A stretch of DNA of 47,034 nt from contig JBAZZY010000021.1 in the NCBI GenBank assembly GCA_041658565.1, positions 1 through 47,034 on the forward strand, read 5' to 3'. Source of the DNA: Actinomycetota bacterium. GTDB taxonomy: Bacteria > Actinomycetota > AC-67. Below are positions 14,165 to 22,787 of this stretch, piece by piece. The translations under genes and the position numbers were made by a program. Positions within the stretch are counted from its first letter, which is position 1. Each line of letters begins with the position of its first letter. The notes below the pieces were generated by a model. That model saw nothing but the letters and a program-made list of their open reading frames with translations, searched no databases and was not told where the DNA came from.

Positions 14165-16981
14165 ATGAAACTTGCCACTTCTCGCGGGCGATCGCGTCCC
14201 CGCCCACTTGCCCTGATCGCCGTCGCCGTCGCCGTCGCCTTGCTGCTGCTGGGCGGGGTTGCGAACTTCTACACCGACGTCTTGTGGTTCCGAGAGGTCG
14301 GTTTCACGAACGTGTTCACGACCGGGATCCTTACGCGCCTGGGCCTTGGGGCGGCCTTCGGTGTCGCGTTCGCCTTGGTGCTGCTGTTCAACCTGTGGAT
14401 CGTCCAGAAGATCACGCGTCCCGCGCGGTACTTCTCGCTTCCGGATCAGGTGCTTGAGCGATACCGCACCTCGCTGCAGCCGTACACGAAGTGGCTTGTG
14501 ATCGGCGTTGCAGTTGTTCTCGGTCTGTTCGCCGGCACCGGTGCCAGCGTCGAGTGGCGCGAGTATCTGCTGTTCAGTCACGCCACGAAGTTCGGCGGCG
14601 CGGTTGACCCTGTCTTCGGCCGCGACATCGGCTTCTACGTATTCCGCCTTCCGTTTCATCAGTTCTTGTTCGGCTGGGGCTTCTCCACGCTGGTTCTGCT
14701 GACTGTGGTGGTGGGTCTGGCTCACTACTTCATGGGCGGCATTCGCCCTCAGGCCAAGGGGGAGCGGGTTTCGCCGGAAGTGCGAGCGCATCTATCGGTC
14801 CTGCTCGGACTGATCGTGCTGCTGAAGGCTTGGGGATATCGCCTCGACCAGTTCAACTTGCTGTACTCGCCGCGCGGACAGGTGACCGGGGCGTCCTACA
14901 CCGACGTCAACGCGCAGTTGCCGGCCCTGAAGCTTCTTGTGGTCATTGCCGTCGTTTGCGCTGTGTTCTTCTTCATGAACGCGCGCTTGAAGAACTGGCT
15001 GCTGCCGACTGCCGGAATCGGCCTGCTTGCGCTCACCTCGATCTTGGCCGGCGGGGCTTACCCGACGGCAGTTCAACGCCTTCGGGTGACGCCGAACGAG
15101 CGCAAGTTTGAGAAGGAGTTCATCCAGCGCAACATCGACGCCACGCGATTGGCGTACGGGCTCGAGAACGTTGACGTTGTGCCGTTCCGCGCCACGGCGC
15201 CGCTCAAGGCGACCGACATCCGTGACAACAAGTCCACGATCGAGAACATCCGCTTGTGGGAGCCGAACGTTCTGGTGAACTCGTACGTCAGCTTGCAACG
15301 AATCAAGCCGTACTACGAGTTCCTCAACGTCGATGTCGACCGCTATCAGTTCGACGGCGGCCGGCGACAAGTGATGCTCGCCGCGCGCGAGATCTCCTTG
15401 AGGGGTCTGTCCACGGAGGCCCGGACCTGGCTCAACGACCACATGTTCTACACCCACGGGTACGGGGTTGTGGCCAGTCGCGTCGACCGCGTGCAAGGCG
15501 AAGGCGAGCCCGACTTCATTCTGAAGAACATCCCCCCGGCGTCGTCCGACGGCGGCCCCAAGGTGACGCAGTCGCAGATCTACTTCGGCGAGAACCAAGA
15601 CGTGCCGTTCGTGATCGTCAACTCGAATCAGCCTGAGTTGGATTATCCGCAGGGGGAAGAGAAGTACGCCCAGACCAGTTATGACGGTACCGGCGGAATC
15701 CCTATCGGCGGGGTTGTCAAGCGGGCAGCTTTCGCGTGGCGGTTCAAAGACGTGAACTTGCTCATCAGCAGCGCGGTCAACTCGAAGTCGCGCTTGATCT
15801 TCCGTCGGAACATCGTGTCGCGCGTACAGCGCGTCGCGCCGTTCTTGCGCGTGGATTCCGACCCCTACATCGCGATCGTAAACGGCCGCCTAGTATGGAT
15901 GCTCGACGCTTACACGATGACGAGCATGTATCCGTACTCGCAGCGGATCAGCTTTACCTCCGTCACGAACGGCGGCGTGTACGGCTCCGGGAACTACATT
16001 CGCAACTCGGTGAAGTTCATCATCGACGCCAAGAACGGGAACATCGACGGGTACGCGTGGGACGAGAAAGACCCGATCCTGGCGTCGTGGATGAAGGTGT
16101 TCCCCGACCTGTTGAAGCCGAAGTCGGCATTGTCGGGAGATGCGCTCAAACACGTGCGGTACCCCGAAGCGCTGTTCATGCTGCAGTCGGATCGCTACGC
16201 GAACTACCACGTGACCGACGCGGACAGTTTTTATCAGAAGGAAGACGCGTGGTTGGTTGCCAACGACCCGACGCAGAGCTTGAACGTTCCCAGCGGCAGC
16301 GTTGCCGGGATCAACTCGCCGGTGCCTCCGTACTACGTGCTGATGCGGCTGCCCGGTGAGAAAAAGGTGGACTTCGTTCTCGTGCGGCCGTTCACGCCGG
16401 TCGGCCGGGCGAACATGACCGCTTACATGGTGGCTCATGGGGACCCAGAGAGCTACGGCAGGCTTGTGACCTACGCGTTTTCCCGCTCGGACTCGATCTT
16501 CGGTCCGGAGCAGATCCAAGCCCGCATCAACCAGGATCCTGCCGTCAGTGGGCAGGTTACGTTGTGGAACCAGCAGAACTCGCGCGTCATTTACGGAAAC
16601 CTTCTCGTGGTACCGCTGGGGGAGTCCCTGCTGTACGTGCAGCCGATCTTCCTGCAGGGTCAAGGGAGCACGCTTCCGGAGTTGAAGCGTGTCGTCGCCG
16701 TGGCCGGACAGAAGGTGCGCATGGGAGGCACGCTTGCTGAGGCGCTGGCGGCGATCTTCGGCGCCCAGGCCGAGGAGGTTGTCCCCGGGGTCACGACGCA
16801 GACGCTGGTCGAGTTGTTGACGGATGCGATCGCCGCCGACGCGCGCGCTGAAGCATGTCTGAAGCAGGGGGACTTTGCGTGCTACGGCCGCGAGCGAGAG
16901 GCTTCCAGGCGCGCGCTCGGGAAGGCTGCGGAACGTGCCGGCGCGGCGCCCGCGCCGAGTCCGTCCCCGAGCCCGAGTTGA
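14165..16981 (+). CDS. UPF0182 family multi-pass membrane protein
   Basis: This 938-residue protein is the typical UPF0182 (DUF of actinobacteria and cyanobacteria) type: about seven membrane helices in the first 300 residues (for example ALIAVAVAVALLLLGGVANF), then a large extracytoplasmic domain of about 600 residues with family motifs such as NIDATRLAYGL, the segment around YGSGNYIRNSVK, and PYYVLMRLPGE. The C-terminus carries a short PSPSPSPS tail like that of the preceding lipoprotein. The family function is not established. Starting at ATG 14165 places the first helix at about residues 16-36. The initiator tRNA gene follows after 46 bp. Confidence 0.92.
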   Translation: MKLATSRGRSRPRPLALIAVAVAVALLLLGGVANFYTDVLWFREVGFTNVFTTGILTRLGLGAAFGVAFALVLLFNLWIVQKITRPARYFSLPDQVLERYRTSLQPYTKWLVIGVAVVLGLFAGTGASVEWREYLLFSHATKFGGAVDPVFGRDIGFYVFRLPFHQFLFGWGFSTLVLLTVVVGLAHYFMGGIRPQAKGERVSPEVRAHLSVLLGLIVLLKAWGYRLDQFNLLYSPRGQVTGASYTDVNAQLPALKLLVVIAVVCAVFFFMNARLKNWLLPTAGIGLLALTSILAGGAYPTAVQRLRVTPNERKFEKEFIQRNIDATRLAYGLENVDVVPFRATAPLKATDIRDNKSTIENIRLWEPNVLVNSYVSLQRIKPYYEFLNVDVDRYQFDGGRRQVMLAAREISLRGLSTEARTWLNDHMFYTHGYGVVASRVDRVQGEGEPDFILKNIPPASSDGGPKVTQSQIYFGENQDVPFVIVNSNQPELDYPQGEEKYAQTSYDGTGGIPIGGVVKRAAFAWRFKDVNLLISSAVNSKSRLIFRRNIVSRVQRVAPFLRVDSDPYIAIVNGRLVWMLDAYTMTSMYPYSQRISFTSVTNGGVYGSGNYIRNSVKFIIDAKNGNIDGYAWDEKDPILASWMKVFPDLLKPKSALSGDALKHVRYPEALFMLQSDRYANYHVTDADSFYQKEDAWLVANDPTQSLNVPSGSVAGINSPVPPYYVLMRLPGEKKVDFVLVRPFTPVGRANMTAYMVAHGDPESYGRLVTYAFSRSDSIFGPEQIQARINQDPAVSGQVTLWNQQNSRVIYGNLLVVPLGESLLYVQPIFLQGQGSTLPELKRVVAVAGQKVRMGGTLAEALAAIFGAQAEEVVPGVTTQTLVELLTDAIAADARAEACLKQGDFACYGREREASRRALGKAAERAGAAPAPSPSPSPS

Positions 16982-17027
16982 GGATCTAGCGAGCATCGAA
17001 CCCGCCTGGTAGCATGACACTCCGCGA

Positions 17028-17101
17028 CGCGGGGTGGAGCAGTTCGGTAGCTCGCTGGGCTCATAACCCAGAGGTCGTAGGTTCAAATCCTACCCCCGCT
17101 A
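17028..17101 (+). tRNA. Initiator tRNA-fMet (CAT anticodon)
   Basis: The 74-nt cloverleaf has acceptor CGCGGGG paired with CCCCGCT, leaving a C1-U72 mismatch as expected for an initiator. The anticodon stem has the three G-C pairs diagnostic of fMet (GGGCTCATAACCC), the anticodon is CAT, and the T arm is GTAGG-TTCAAAT-CCTAC. CCA is not encoded. It is followed by a terminator and then by an accessory region. Confidence 0.97.
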
Positions 17102-17110
17102 CTCAAGGAG

Positions 17111-17141
17111 ACCCAGGTCAAACGGCCTGGGTTTTCTCTTT
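17111..17141 (+). terminator. Rho-independent terminator of the tRNA gene
   Basis: The 7-bp stem ACCCAGG/CCTGGGT encloses an 8-nt loop and is followed by TTTCTCTTT. It begins 9 nt after the tRNA. Confidence 0.85.
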
Positions 17142-17262
17142 GCCGGTGGCTCAGGCAGCCAGGAAGCAGTGCTCGGCGCGGAAGACGGCAGTTTCCGGGC
17201 CTGATTAGCAGCGAGGCAATCCAGGCCAACCATCGAAGGGCGCTGCAATGGGCTTGTCGAGG

Positions 17263-17312
17263 AGTGTGCCATATGCCGACAGTGGCATGCCACCCTTGGC
17301 ATATGGCACACT
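17263..17312. promoter_or_regulatory. Nested inverted repeats, probable autoregulatory operator
   Basis: Two perfect 15-bp arms (AGTGTGCCATATGCC at 17263-17277 and its complement GGCATATGGCACACT at 17298-17312) flank a 20-bp spacer that itself holds the perfect 12-bp palindrome GTGGCATGCCAC (17282-17293). The TGCCA/TGGCA half-site therefore occurs several times. The array ends 7 nt before the GTG at 17320, overlapping the expected promoter. Autorepression by the adjacent winged-helix protein is inferred; AbiEi antitoxins are known to bind inverted repeats at their own promoters. Confidence 0.7.
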
Positions 17313-17319
17313 GGAAGCC

Positions 17320-18189
17320 GTGAGTCCCATCAGAGACGTCCTCGAGCGTGCCCTGCCCGGCGCCAAGCTGACCGAACGCAAGGGCGAGATCGAAGTGCTG
17401 CTTCCCGGCGGTCCATCTGCGCGGTATCGCATCGTGACCGACGCTGATGGTGTCGACGGGACTCAATCCCAAACGGTGCTCTTTGCCGAGCACGCGGATC
17501 CGCACACCCTGGCTGTGCTTCGGGAGGCGAGATCATCCTTCGTTACGGCGCAGGGGATCGTCTTCCTCGTTGGCCCGGGCTTGTACGTCGACGTGCGCCC
17601 GCCGCGTGCGCTGAGCGATCCCGATCGAACACGGAACCCGTTCAGCACCGGAGGACGGCGGGTTTGCGTCTCGCTGCTTCTGCACCCCGAACGAGATTGG
17701 ACCGTCCGCGATCTTGCGACCGCCTCGTCGGTATCCGAGAGTTTCGTTTCGCGCGTTGTCGGCGCACTGGAGGATCAAGGCTTCGTGGATGTGGACGAGA
17801 GGCGTTTCCGACCGCGCGTCGAGTTTCTGTTCGCGGCGCTCGCCGAACACTGGCCGAAACCGAGCGTGTTCTTCTCCGGGCGAGCGCCCACCGGGAAAGG
17901 CGACGCGGTGATTGGGGGCGGTCCCGCCTACGAGAAGCTTGGGCTGGTGGTTCCGGCCCTGCCCCGTGCCTATGTTCCGACCCGCGATCGATTGCGTTCG
18001 CTGATTGTGCAGACCAACTCCACTCCCTCAACGTCGCGGATGGCGCAATGGGAAGCGGTCATTCAGCCTCTGCCGCTCACGAATGGACTGGCCCCGGGAC
18101 TAATCTGTGCACTCGAACTCGCGCGTGACGCGCGCGGCAGGGAAGTTCTTCGAAACCGGGACCTCGTGCCATGGCCGATTCACGTTTGA
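17320..18189 (+). CDS. Winged-helix regulator, probable antitoxin of an AbiE-like pair
   Basis: This protein has an N-terminal alpha/beta domain of about 110 residues, then a winged helix (about residues 125-170: DWTVRDLATASSVSESFVSRVVGALEDQGFVDV) and a C-terminal domain of about 120 residues. The reading frame extends upstream to 17248, but GTG 17320 is favoured because the inverted repeats occupy 17263-17312. Its 3' end overlaps the nucleotidyltransferase gene by 19 bp. The pairing of a wHTH protein with a nucleotidyltransferase matches type IV (AbiEi/AbiEii) modules, though the internal position of the wHTH differs from the N-terminal one in classical AbiEi. Function is inferred from context. 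Confidence 0.65.
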   Translation: MSPIRDVLERALPGAKLTERKGEIEVLLPGGPSARYRIVTDADGVDGTQSQTVLFAEHADPHTLAVLREARSSFVTAQGIVFLVGPGLYVDVRPPRALSDPDRTRNPFSTGGRRVCVSLLLHPERDWTVRDLATASSVSESFVSRVVGALEDQGFVDVDERRFRPRVEFLFAALAEHWPKPSVFFSGRAPTGKGDAVIGGGPAYEKLGLVVPALPRAYVPTRDRLRSLIVQTNSTPSTSRMAQWEAVIQPLPLTNGLAPGLICALELARDARGREVLRNRDLVPWPIHV

Positions 18190-18905
18190 TCACTGTGCCG
18201 CGTGTGATTGTTGACGTCCTGGCGTCCCTGAGCCGCGCCGTCGGCACGCCGGTGATGTTGGCGGGAGGCTGGGCTGTTCATTGCCGTCTCGCGCTCGTGA
18301 ACAGAATGGCGAGGCCGACCGAGGACATCGACGTGGCGCTTCGCCGGGGGATGCGACCCGCGAGGGCAGCATTGGCCGCGATCAACGCTATGCAGGATGA
18401 TCCGCAGCATGCCGCGCGACTGAGCGGATTCCCGTTGATCGTCGATCTTCTTGCCGATGATGTTGACGAGGCGCTCAAGGCCGAGCCCGGCCTCGTGCGC
18501 GACGTGGACGGTCTCCAGATGATGGTCCCCCCGTTCGCCGATCTTCTGGCGCACCGTGTCGAGCTTGTGACCCTCGACGCCGAAGGAGTCTCCACGGTCA
18601 TCTTGCTTCCACGTGCCGGTGCCTTGTTCGCCTCGAAGCTCGGCTGCCTTTACCTTGAGTATCGGGAGCCGAGGAAGAAGGCAAGCGACGGCCTCGATGC
18701 GCTCGCACTGCTTGAGGCGTATGGACCTACGGCGCTGGCCGAAGACGTCGCACGGACTCCACCGGAGAGGCGAGCCCTCTTGGCAACCCGGCTTCAGGGC
18801 GTCGGATTCAGCGCGCTGGCTGCACAAGCGCGCGTTGCGGGTGGCGAGCCGTACCCCGAAGGCGCGGTCGCGGTCGCTGAACTCGTTCGACTTCTTCGGA
18901 CGTAG
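18171..18905 (+). CDS. Nucleotidyltransferase-fold protein, probable AbiEii/MNT-like toxin
   Basis: The 244-residue protein shows the minimal nucleotidyltransferase signature: LAGGWAVHCRL (helix plus GG) followed by RPTEDIDVALR, in which the D-x-D pair (EDIDV) would bind metal. Related groups include AbiEii toxins, which use GTP or other nucleotides. The C-terminal half is helical (KKASDGLDALALLEAYG). It overlaps the upstream winged-helix gene by 19 bp, so the two are translationally linked. The pair sits just downstream of a tRNA gene, a common site for defence or stability modules. A metabolic nucleotidyltransferase is less likely because of the pairing. Confidence 0.65.
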   Translation: MADSRLITVPRVIVDVLASLSRAVGTPVMLAGGWAVHCRLALVNRMARPTEDIDVALRRGMRPARAALAAINAMQDDPQHAARLSGFPLIVDLLADDVDEALKAEPGLVRDVDGLQMMVPPFADLLAHRVELVTLDAEGVSTVILLPRAGALFASKLGCLYLEYREPRKKASDGLDALALLEAYGPTALAEDVARTPPERRALLATRLQGVGFSALAAQARVAGGEPYPEGAVAVAELVRLLRT

Positions 18906-18993
18906 GTGGGTGGAGATGTTAAAGGCGATGCTCGACCCCAAGAACCAAGGAATCCCGGCGGGACGCAACCTGTCATAGGTCTGACGGAGAAAA

Positions 18994-19623
18994 ATGCGTG
19001 ACGAGTACGACTTCGATGGAGGGAGCCGCGGCAAGTATGCGGACCGGATGGGCACGGTCCGATTCTTGACGCATCCCGATGTGATTCTAGATCCCAAGGT
19101 GGCGGTCCCTCAGTGGGGTCTTTCCGAGCGCGGCTGTTCGAGGATGGCCCGCGCAGCGTCCGGGTCATGGGTTTCGCGACTTTCGGCAATATGGTCGAGC
19201 GACGAGCGGAAGGCGATTGAGGCCGGCGGGATCTTGGCCGAGGCCGCAGGATTGACGTTGGAAGTGCTGCGCGAACTCGCGGAGATCGATCGCTCATCGA
19301 CGGGCGTCTTGCCCGGCGACGAACACCTTGACAACACCGCGTTGTTCTATTCGCAGCCGGATGTGAGCGCGCGGGGATGGGAAACCGCCCGGGCCGCTCA
19401 GCAGCGGATCCTTCAAGCGGTTTAAGAGGTTGTCTCTTGTTCGCCGGAAGGCGACGTAGCCATCGTTTCGCACGGCGCCGTAGGAACGCTTCTGCTGTGC
19501 GCGCTCAAAGGCGTCGAGATCGATTCGCGTGAAGACCAGCCTGGACAAGGTCATGCGTTCTCCTTCGACCGAAAGACGCGCGCCCTTCGACACGCATGGA
19601 TCTCGATCGAGGACTTGTCTTAG
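18994..19623 (+). pseudogene. Histidine phosphatase gene interrupted by in-frame TAA, with antitoxin-like N-terminus
   Basis: Residues from Met19 (19048) read as a histidine phosphatase variant (RFLTHPDVILDPKVAVPQWG, LSERG), and the coding match continues past a TAA at 19423-19425 in the same frame (GDVAIVSHGAVGTLLLC), which carries the second catalytic histidine region, to TAG at 19621-19623. The break is therefore a single nonsense codon, not a frameshift. The first 18 residues (MRDEYDFDGGSRGKYADR) look like the start of a small antitoxin family instead, suggesting a fusion junction near 19045. Without readthrough the 143-residue product lacks the second half of the active site. Confidence 0.7.
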
Positions 19624-19915
19624 GCATCTCTTCTGCCGTCCAGCCTTGTCGGATTTGGCTCCCAAGGTCTATGGCCGTCAAGGTCGCCGAAGCGCTCGGC
19701 ATTCGACCTTGTGAATTTGCGGGGTAGCGCGCTAGCGGCATCTTTCGCTAATGCGAGTGGATCAGTCGCCGTGCACTCATGCAGGTCAGCGAAGTGACGC
19801 GGTGTTGGTCGAGCCTTGGACAATCGCACAACCATGGCATTCGATCCCTATTAGTGAGAGGAGTCGATTGGATCGGGCGGCGATCCGATCCGCCGGCCGG
19901 CTGGAGGCGGCCTGG

Positions 19916-20173
19916 ATGATGGAGGACGACAAAGTCGGGGAGGTTCTCTCGACTTGCGTTGGACTCGCACTCGCGTCGGTGCAGGAATCGTACGAGGCCT
20001 GGGGGTTGCTGCTTGCGACCACCGACTTCGAATCCGAGCAGATACTGCAGGGCATGGCCATTCTGTTGGAGGTCGTGACGGCCCTGCTCATCTCGGAGAC
20101 GGACACCCGCGGGAGTGTCGAGGACTGGCTCAAGCGATACGCGCTCCAACTCGCGAAGGGAGGAGTGAGGTAG
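19916..20173 (+). CDS. Hypothetical 85-residue helical protein
   Basis: The frame stays open from 19751, but ATG 19916 has GGAGG 8 nt upstream and begins the plausible part of the protein: acidic start (MMEDDKVGEVL) then a largely helical chain with hydrophobic stretches (ILQGMAILLEVVTALLI). No family is recognised and no catalytic motif is visible. The 292 bp before it (19624-19915) hold no other convincing gene. It lies at the edge of the accessory region after the tRNA and may be a remnant. Confidence 0.4.
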   Translation: MMEDDKVGEVLSTCVGLALASVQESYEAWGLLLATTDFESEQILQGMAILLEVVTALLISETDTRGSVEDWLKRYALQLAKGGVR

Positions 20174-20192
20174 AGGGAAGTCCTGCGGTTCT

Positions 20193-20222
20193 TTGACCGC
20201 GGGACAAGCGTGTTGGTACGGT
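20193..20222 (+). promoter_or_regulatory. Promoter of the transporter-glycosidase operon
   Basis: The -35 TTGACC (20193-20198) and -10 TACGGT (20217-20222) are separated by 18 nt, upstream of the ATG at 20289. This is one of the best sigma70-type matches in the window. Confidence 0.55.
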
Positions 20223-20288
20223 CCCCCCGTCCCGAACGGCGCGTTTCGAAGGCGCCGTCTCGAGAGGTGGTCCGCCGGGGGAGACTGG

Positions 20289-21194
20289 ATGGTCGGTGCG
20301 CTCGTCGCCCTTGCGGCGGCGGTTGTCAGCAGCACGGGACTGGTGTTGCTCAAGCGCGGGGTGGACGACATCTCTCGGGTCACGTGGAAGCCGAGCCGGC
20401 ACGTCGCCCGTGAGTTCTTCCGCAGTCGCATTTGGCTGACGGGCTTCGTGCTCCAGTTGTTCTCGCTGGTCTTGTTCATCGCGGCACTCAACTTGGCGCC
20501 GGTGACGGTGGTGCAACCCGTCAAGAGCTCGGGCGTCTTGGTGCTCGTATTCCTTGCGGCGGTCTACCTGAAGGAGCGGATAACCCTCCGCGAAAGATTC
20601 TGCATCGCCTTGGTGGTGGCCGGACTTTGCATGCTGGGACTCAGCCTGTCTCGGGTGGAGGGAGTCCCGCCGGTGGTCGCTCACGGCCGCTTGGCTGCTT
20701 TCGGTCTGATCTCGCTCGCGGCCACCGGTCTGCTTCTGGGGATCGCGGTCGCGATGAAGCGCGCGCCGGATTGGGGAGTCGGACTCGGACTGATCGCGGG
20801 GGTGCTCTTCGGACTGTCCACGCTGGTGACCAAGGCGGTCACCATCGTGCTGGACCTGCACCCGTTCCTGAGCCTGCCGGGCCTGACGTATGTGGGGTTC
20901 ATGGTCGCGCTGACTCTGTTCCCGTTCCTGCTTGAGCAGGCCGCCCTGCAGCGGGGCAAGGCTTCGACCGTGGTGCCGATAATCGCGGCGTTGGTGGCGA
21001 CCTTGCCCGTGCTCGGCGGATTCTGGGTGTTTTCCGAACGGCTTCCCGAGTCGGCCCTGCAGCAAGCGGCGAGGCTGGGCGGCATCGTCGCGATCCTCAT
21101 CGGGGCCGTGGCGCTGTCTCAGTTCAGTCAACCCAAGGTTGAGCGCGTGATCCACTTACCCGAGACGGCCGACGCGGTGGAGGTGAGTGGATGA
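20289..21194 (+). CDS. DMT-superfamily (EamA-like) transporter
   Basis: This 301-residue integral membrane protein has about ten hydrophobic helices with the internal two-fold layout of drug/metabolite transporters. The end of the first half shows the typical LAPVTVVQPVKSSGVLVLVFLAAVYLKE pattern, echoed near the C-terminus (RGKASTVVPIIAALVATLPVLGGFWVFSERL). The substrate is unknown. ATG 20289 (MVGALVALAAAVV) follows GGGGGAGACTGG and avoids a polar N-terminal extension present in the longer frame. It is coupled to the next gene by an ATGA overlap (21191-21194), so its cargo may relate to the glycosidases. Confidence 0.85.
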   Translation: MVGALVALAAAVVSSTGLVLLKRGVDDISRVTWKPSRHVAREFFRSRIWLTGFVLQLFSLVLFIAALNLAPVTVVQPVKSSGVLVLVFLAAVYLKERITLRERFCIALVVAGLCMLGLSLSRVEGVPPVVAHGRLAAFGLISLAATGLLLGIAVAMKRAPDWGVGLGLIAGVLFGLSTLVTKAVTIVLDLHPFLSLPGLTYVGFMVALTLFPFLLEQAALQRGKASTVVPIIAALVATLPVLGGFWVFSERLPESALQQAARLGGIVAILIGAVALSQFSQPKVERVIHLPETADAVEVSG

Positions 21195-22627
21195 AGAACG
21201 TGGCGCGCGCTTCTCACCTCGCGGCTTTCGTGGCCGCACTGGCTGCCGTCTTCGCAGGCGCGCTGCCCGGCGCCGCCGCTGGAAGTTCGAACATCGTGGT
21301 GCGCGCTGACGCTCCGTCCGGCGCATCGAACCAGAAACTCACCGGCGTGGGGTGGAACACGGGGACTCTTGACGGTGTCGCCGGTCTCGAGCCTCACCAA
21401 GTGCGTATCGACGCGTCTCTGCAGTCGGCCGCCCCATCGCTGGGTGTCCTCGATCTCACGCAAGTCAAGGAGCAGGTCGCCGCGGTGCGTGCGATCGGCG
21501 CCGAACCGCTCGTCGGTCTCTGGTACATGCCGCGGTGGTTGGGGGAGCCCCTTGCGGCGGGACGCGACCCGATGCTCGTCGCGCCCCACGACTTCGACGT
21601 ATGGGAGGCGCTGATCCGCGACGTCGTGCGCGAATTGGCGACGGCGCCGGAGCCCGCGCTTCGGTTCGAGGTCTGGAACGAACCCGATAGCCCGATTTTC
21701 TGGCAGGACACGCCGGCGGCGTTCTACGAGGTGGCGATCCGCACTCACCGCGCGGTCGCGGCGGTTGCCACGGAGACCGGGTTGCCGCTTGAGATCGGTG
21801 GTCCGGCCGCTACCTTCCCCGACCCACCCTTCATGCTTGGCTACCTCGCGGCCCTTCGGAACGCCGGCGTGCCACTCGACTTCGTGTCGTGGCACTACTA
21901 CGGTAACTACCCGTTCCTCGGTCCAGACGGCGCGGAGGCAACGATTCCCGAACCTGCGCGTCCGATTACGTTGGTCTGGGGTCAGCGCAATCCCGCAACC
22001 ACGCCGGCGATCTACGGCGTCGGGGTGGAACTCGTGCGCGCGCTGACCGACTCGGCCCTTGCCGGGAGCGCCCTCGACCCGAGGTTGATGATCACGGAAT
22101 GGAATCTCTCGGCAGGCGGTCACGATGTCCGCAACGACTCCAACGTCGGCGCAGCGTTCGACGCCGCAACCTTGATCGAGATGGAACGTTCAGGCCTGGA
22201 CGCTGCCGACTTCTATCGCGCGTCGAACAGTCCGAGCGAGACCCGGCCCGGGGATTGGGGACTAGTGTGGGCGGACGGGTCGCCGAAGCCTGCGTGGTGG
22301 ATCTTCCGGGCGTGGCTTGAGACGGCGGGCGAAGTTCTGCCGATCGAAGGTGACGATCCCGCCGGAGGCTTGTGGGCGCGCGCCACCGCATCGCCCGGTC
22401 GCATCGACGTTCTTCTGGCGTCGTTCGTCGCCACGGGCGGATCGGCGCGCGATGTGACCGTTTCTCTGGCGGGCGCGTGCGCCGGCTCCGCGGAGGTCCG
22501 GGCCCTAAGCGAAGCTTCCTCGGATCTCGCCGCCGCTACCGACGTGGAGGTTGGTCCGAACGGTCTGTCGCTGGTTCTTCCGCCTGAGTCTTTGACTTGG
22601 GTGCGGTTCTCGACCGGCTGCGCGTGA
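21191..22627 (+). CDS. Secreted GH39-like glycoside hydrolase
   Basis: This 478-residue exported protein has a signal peptide ending near PGAAAGSS. The TIM-barrel core has the clan GH-A signature: acid/base Glu164 in FEVWNEPDSP and nucleophile Glu303 in MITEWNLSAG, with the HYYG strand (SWHYYGNYP) between. This arrangement matches GH39 beta-xylosidase/iduronidase-like enzymes, although related GH-A families cannot be excluded. A C-terminal beta domain follows (about 385-478). It lies second in an operon-like run with a DMT transporter and before a GH31 enzyme, suggesting turnover of an external glycan. The substrate is not deducible. Confidence 0.8.
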   Translation: MKNVARASHLAAFVAALAAVFAGALPGAAAGSSNIVVRADAPSGASNQKLTGVGWNTGTLDGVAGLEPHQVRIDASLQSAAPSLGVLDLTQVKEQVAAVRAIGAEPLVGLWYMPRWLGEPLAAGRDPMLVAPHDFDVWEALIRDVVRELATAPEPALRFEVWNEPDSPIFWQDTPAAFYEVAIRTHRAVAAVATETGLPLEIGGPAATFPDPPFMLGYLAALRNAGVPLDFVSWHYYGNYPFLGPDGAEATIPEPARPITLVWGQRNPATTPAIYGVGVELVRALTDSALAGSALDPRLMITEWNLSAGGHDVRNDSNVGAAFDAATLIEMERSGLDAADFYRASNSPSETRPGDWGLVWADGSPKPAWWIFRAWLETAGEVLPIEGDDPAGGLWARATASPGRIDVLLASFVATGGSARDVTVSLAGACAGSAEVRALSEASSDLAAATDVEVGPNGLSLVLPPESLTWVRFSTGCA

Positions 22628-22740
22628 CGTTTCGGCCGCCGCCGCGTTCGGCGACGCCTGTGGGAACCTGATTCAGATCTACCAGGAGTGACTTCGCGCG
22701 CGGCAGGGGATCGGGTCTTGCGCGGCGAACCTGATGCACA

Positions 22741-22762
22741 CGCGCGCGCCTTGGCGCGCGCG
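22741..22762 (+). repeat. GC-only hairpin before the GH31 gene
   Basis: CGCGCGCGCC and GGCGCGCGCG are perfect complements separated by TT. The hairpin ends 25 nt before the GH31 ATG. No T tract follows, so it is not an intrinsic terminator of the usual kind. It could slow transcription or affect translation. Confidence 0.55.
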
Positions 22763-22787
22763 CATCAGCCGGGTGCGAGGGAGGGTC

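Noticed and set aside
18994..19623. Frameshift in the histidine phosphatase
   Set aside because: Checking the frame showed that both halves lie in the same frame, separated by TAA only; TAA is also not a known selenocysteine or pyrrolysine codon.
17028..20190. tRNA-bounded integrated element with direct repeats of the tRNA 3' end
   Set aside because: No second copy of the tRNA 3' sequence was seen downstream, and no integrase gene is present, so the island cannot be bounded this way.
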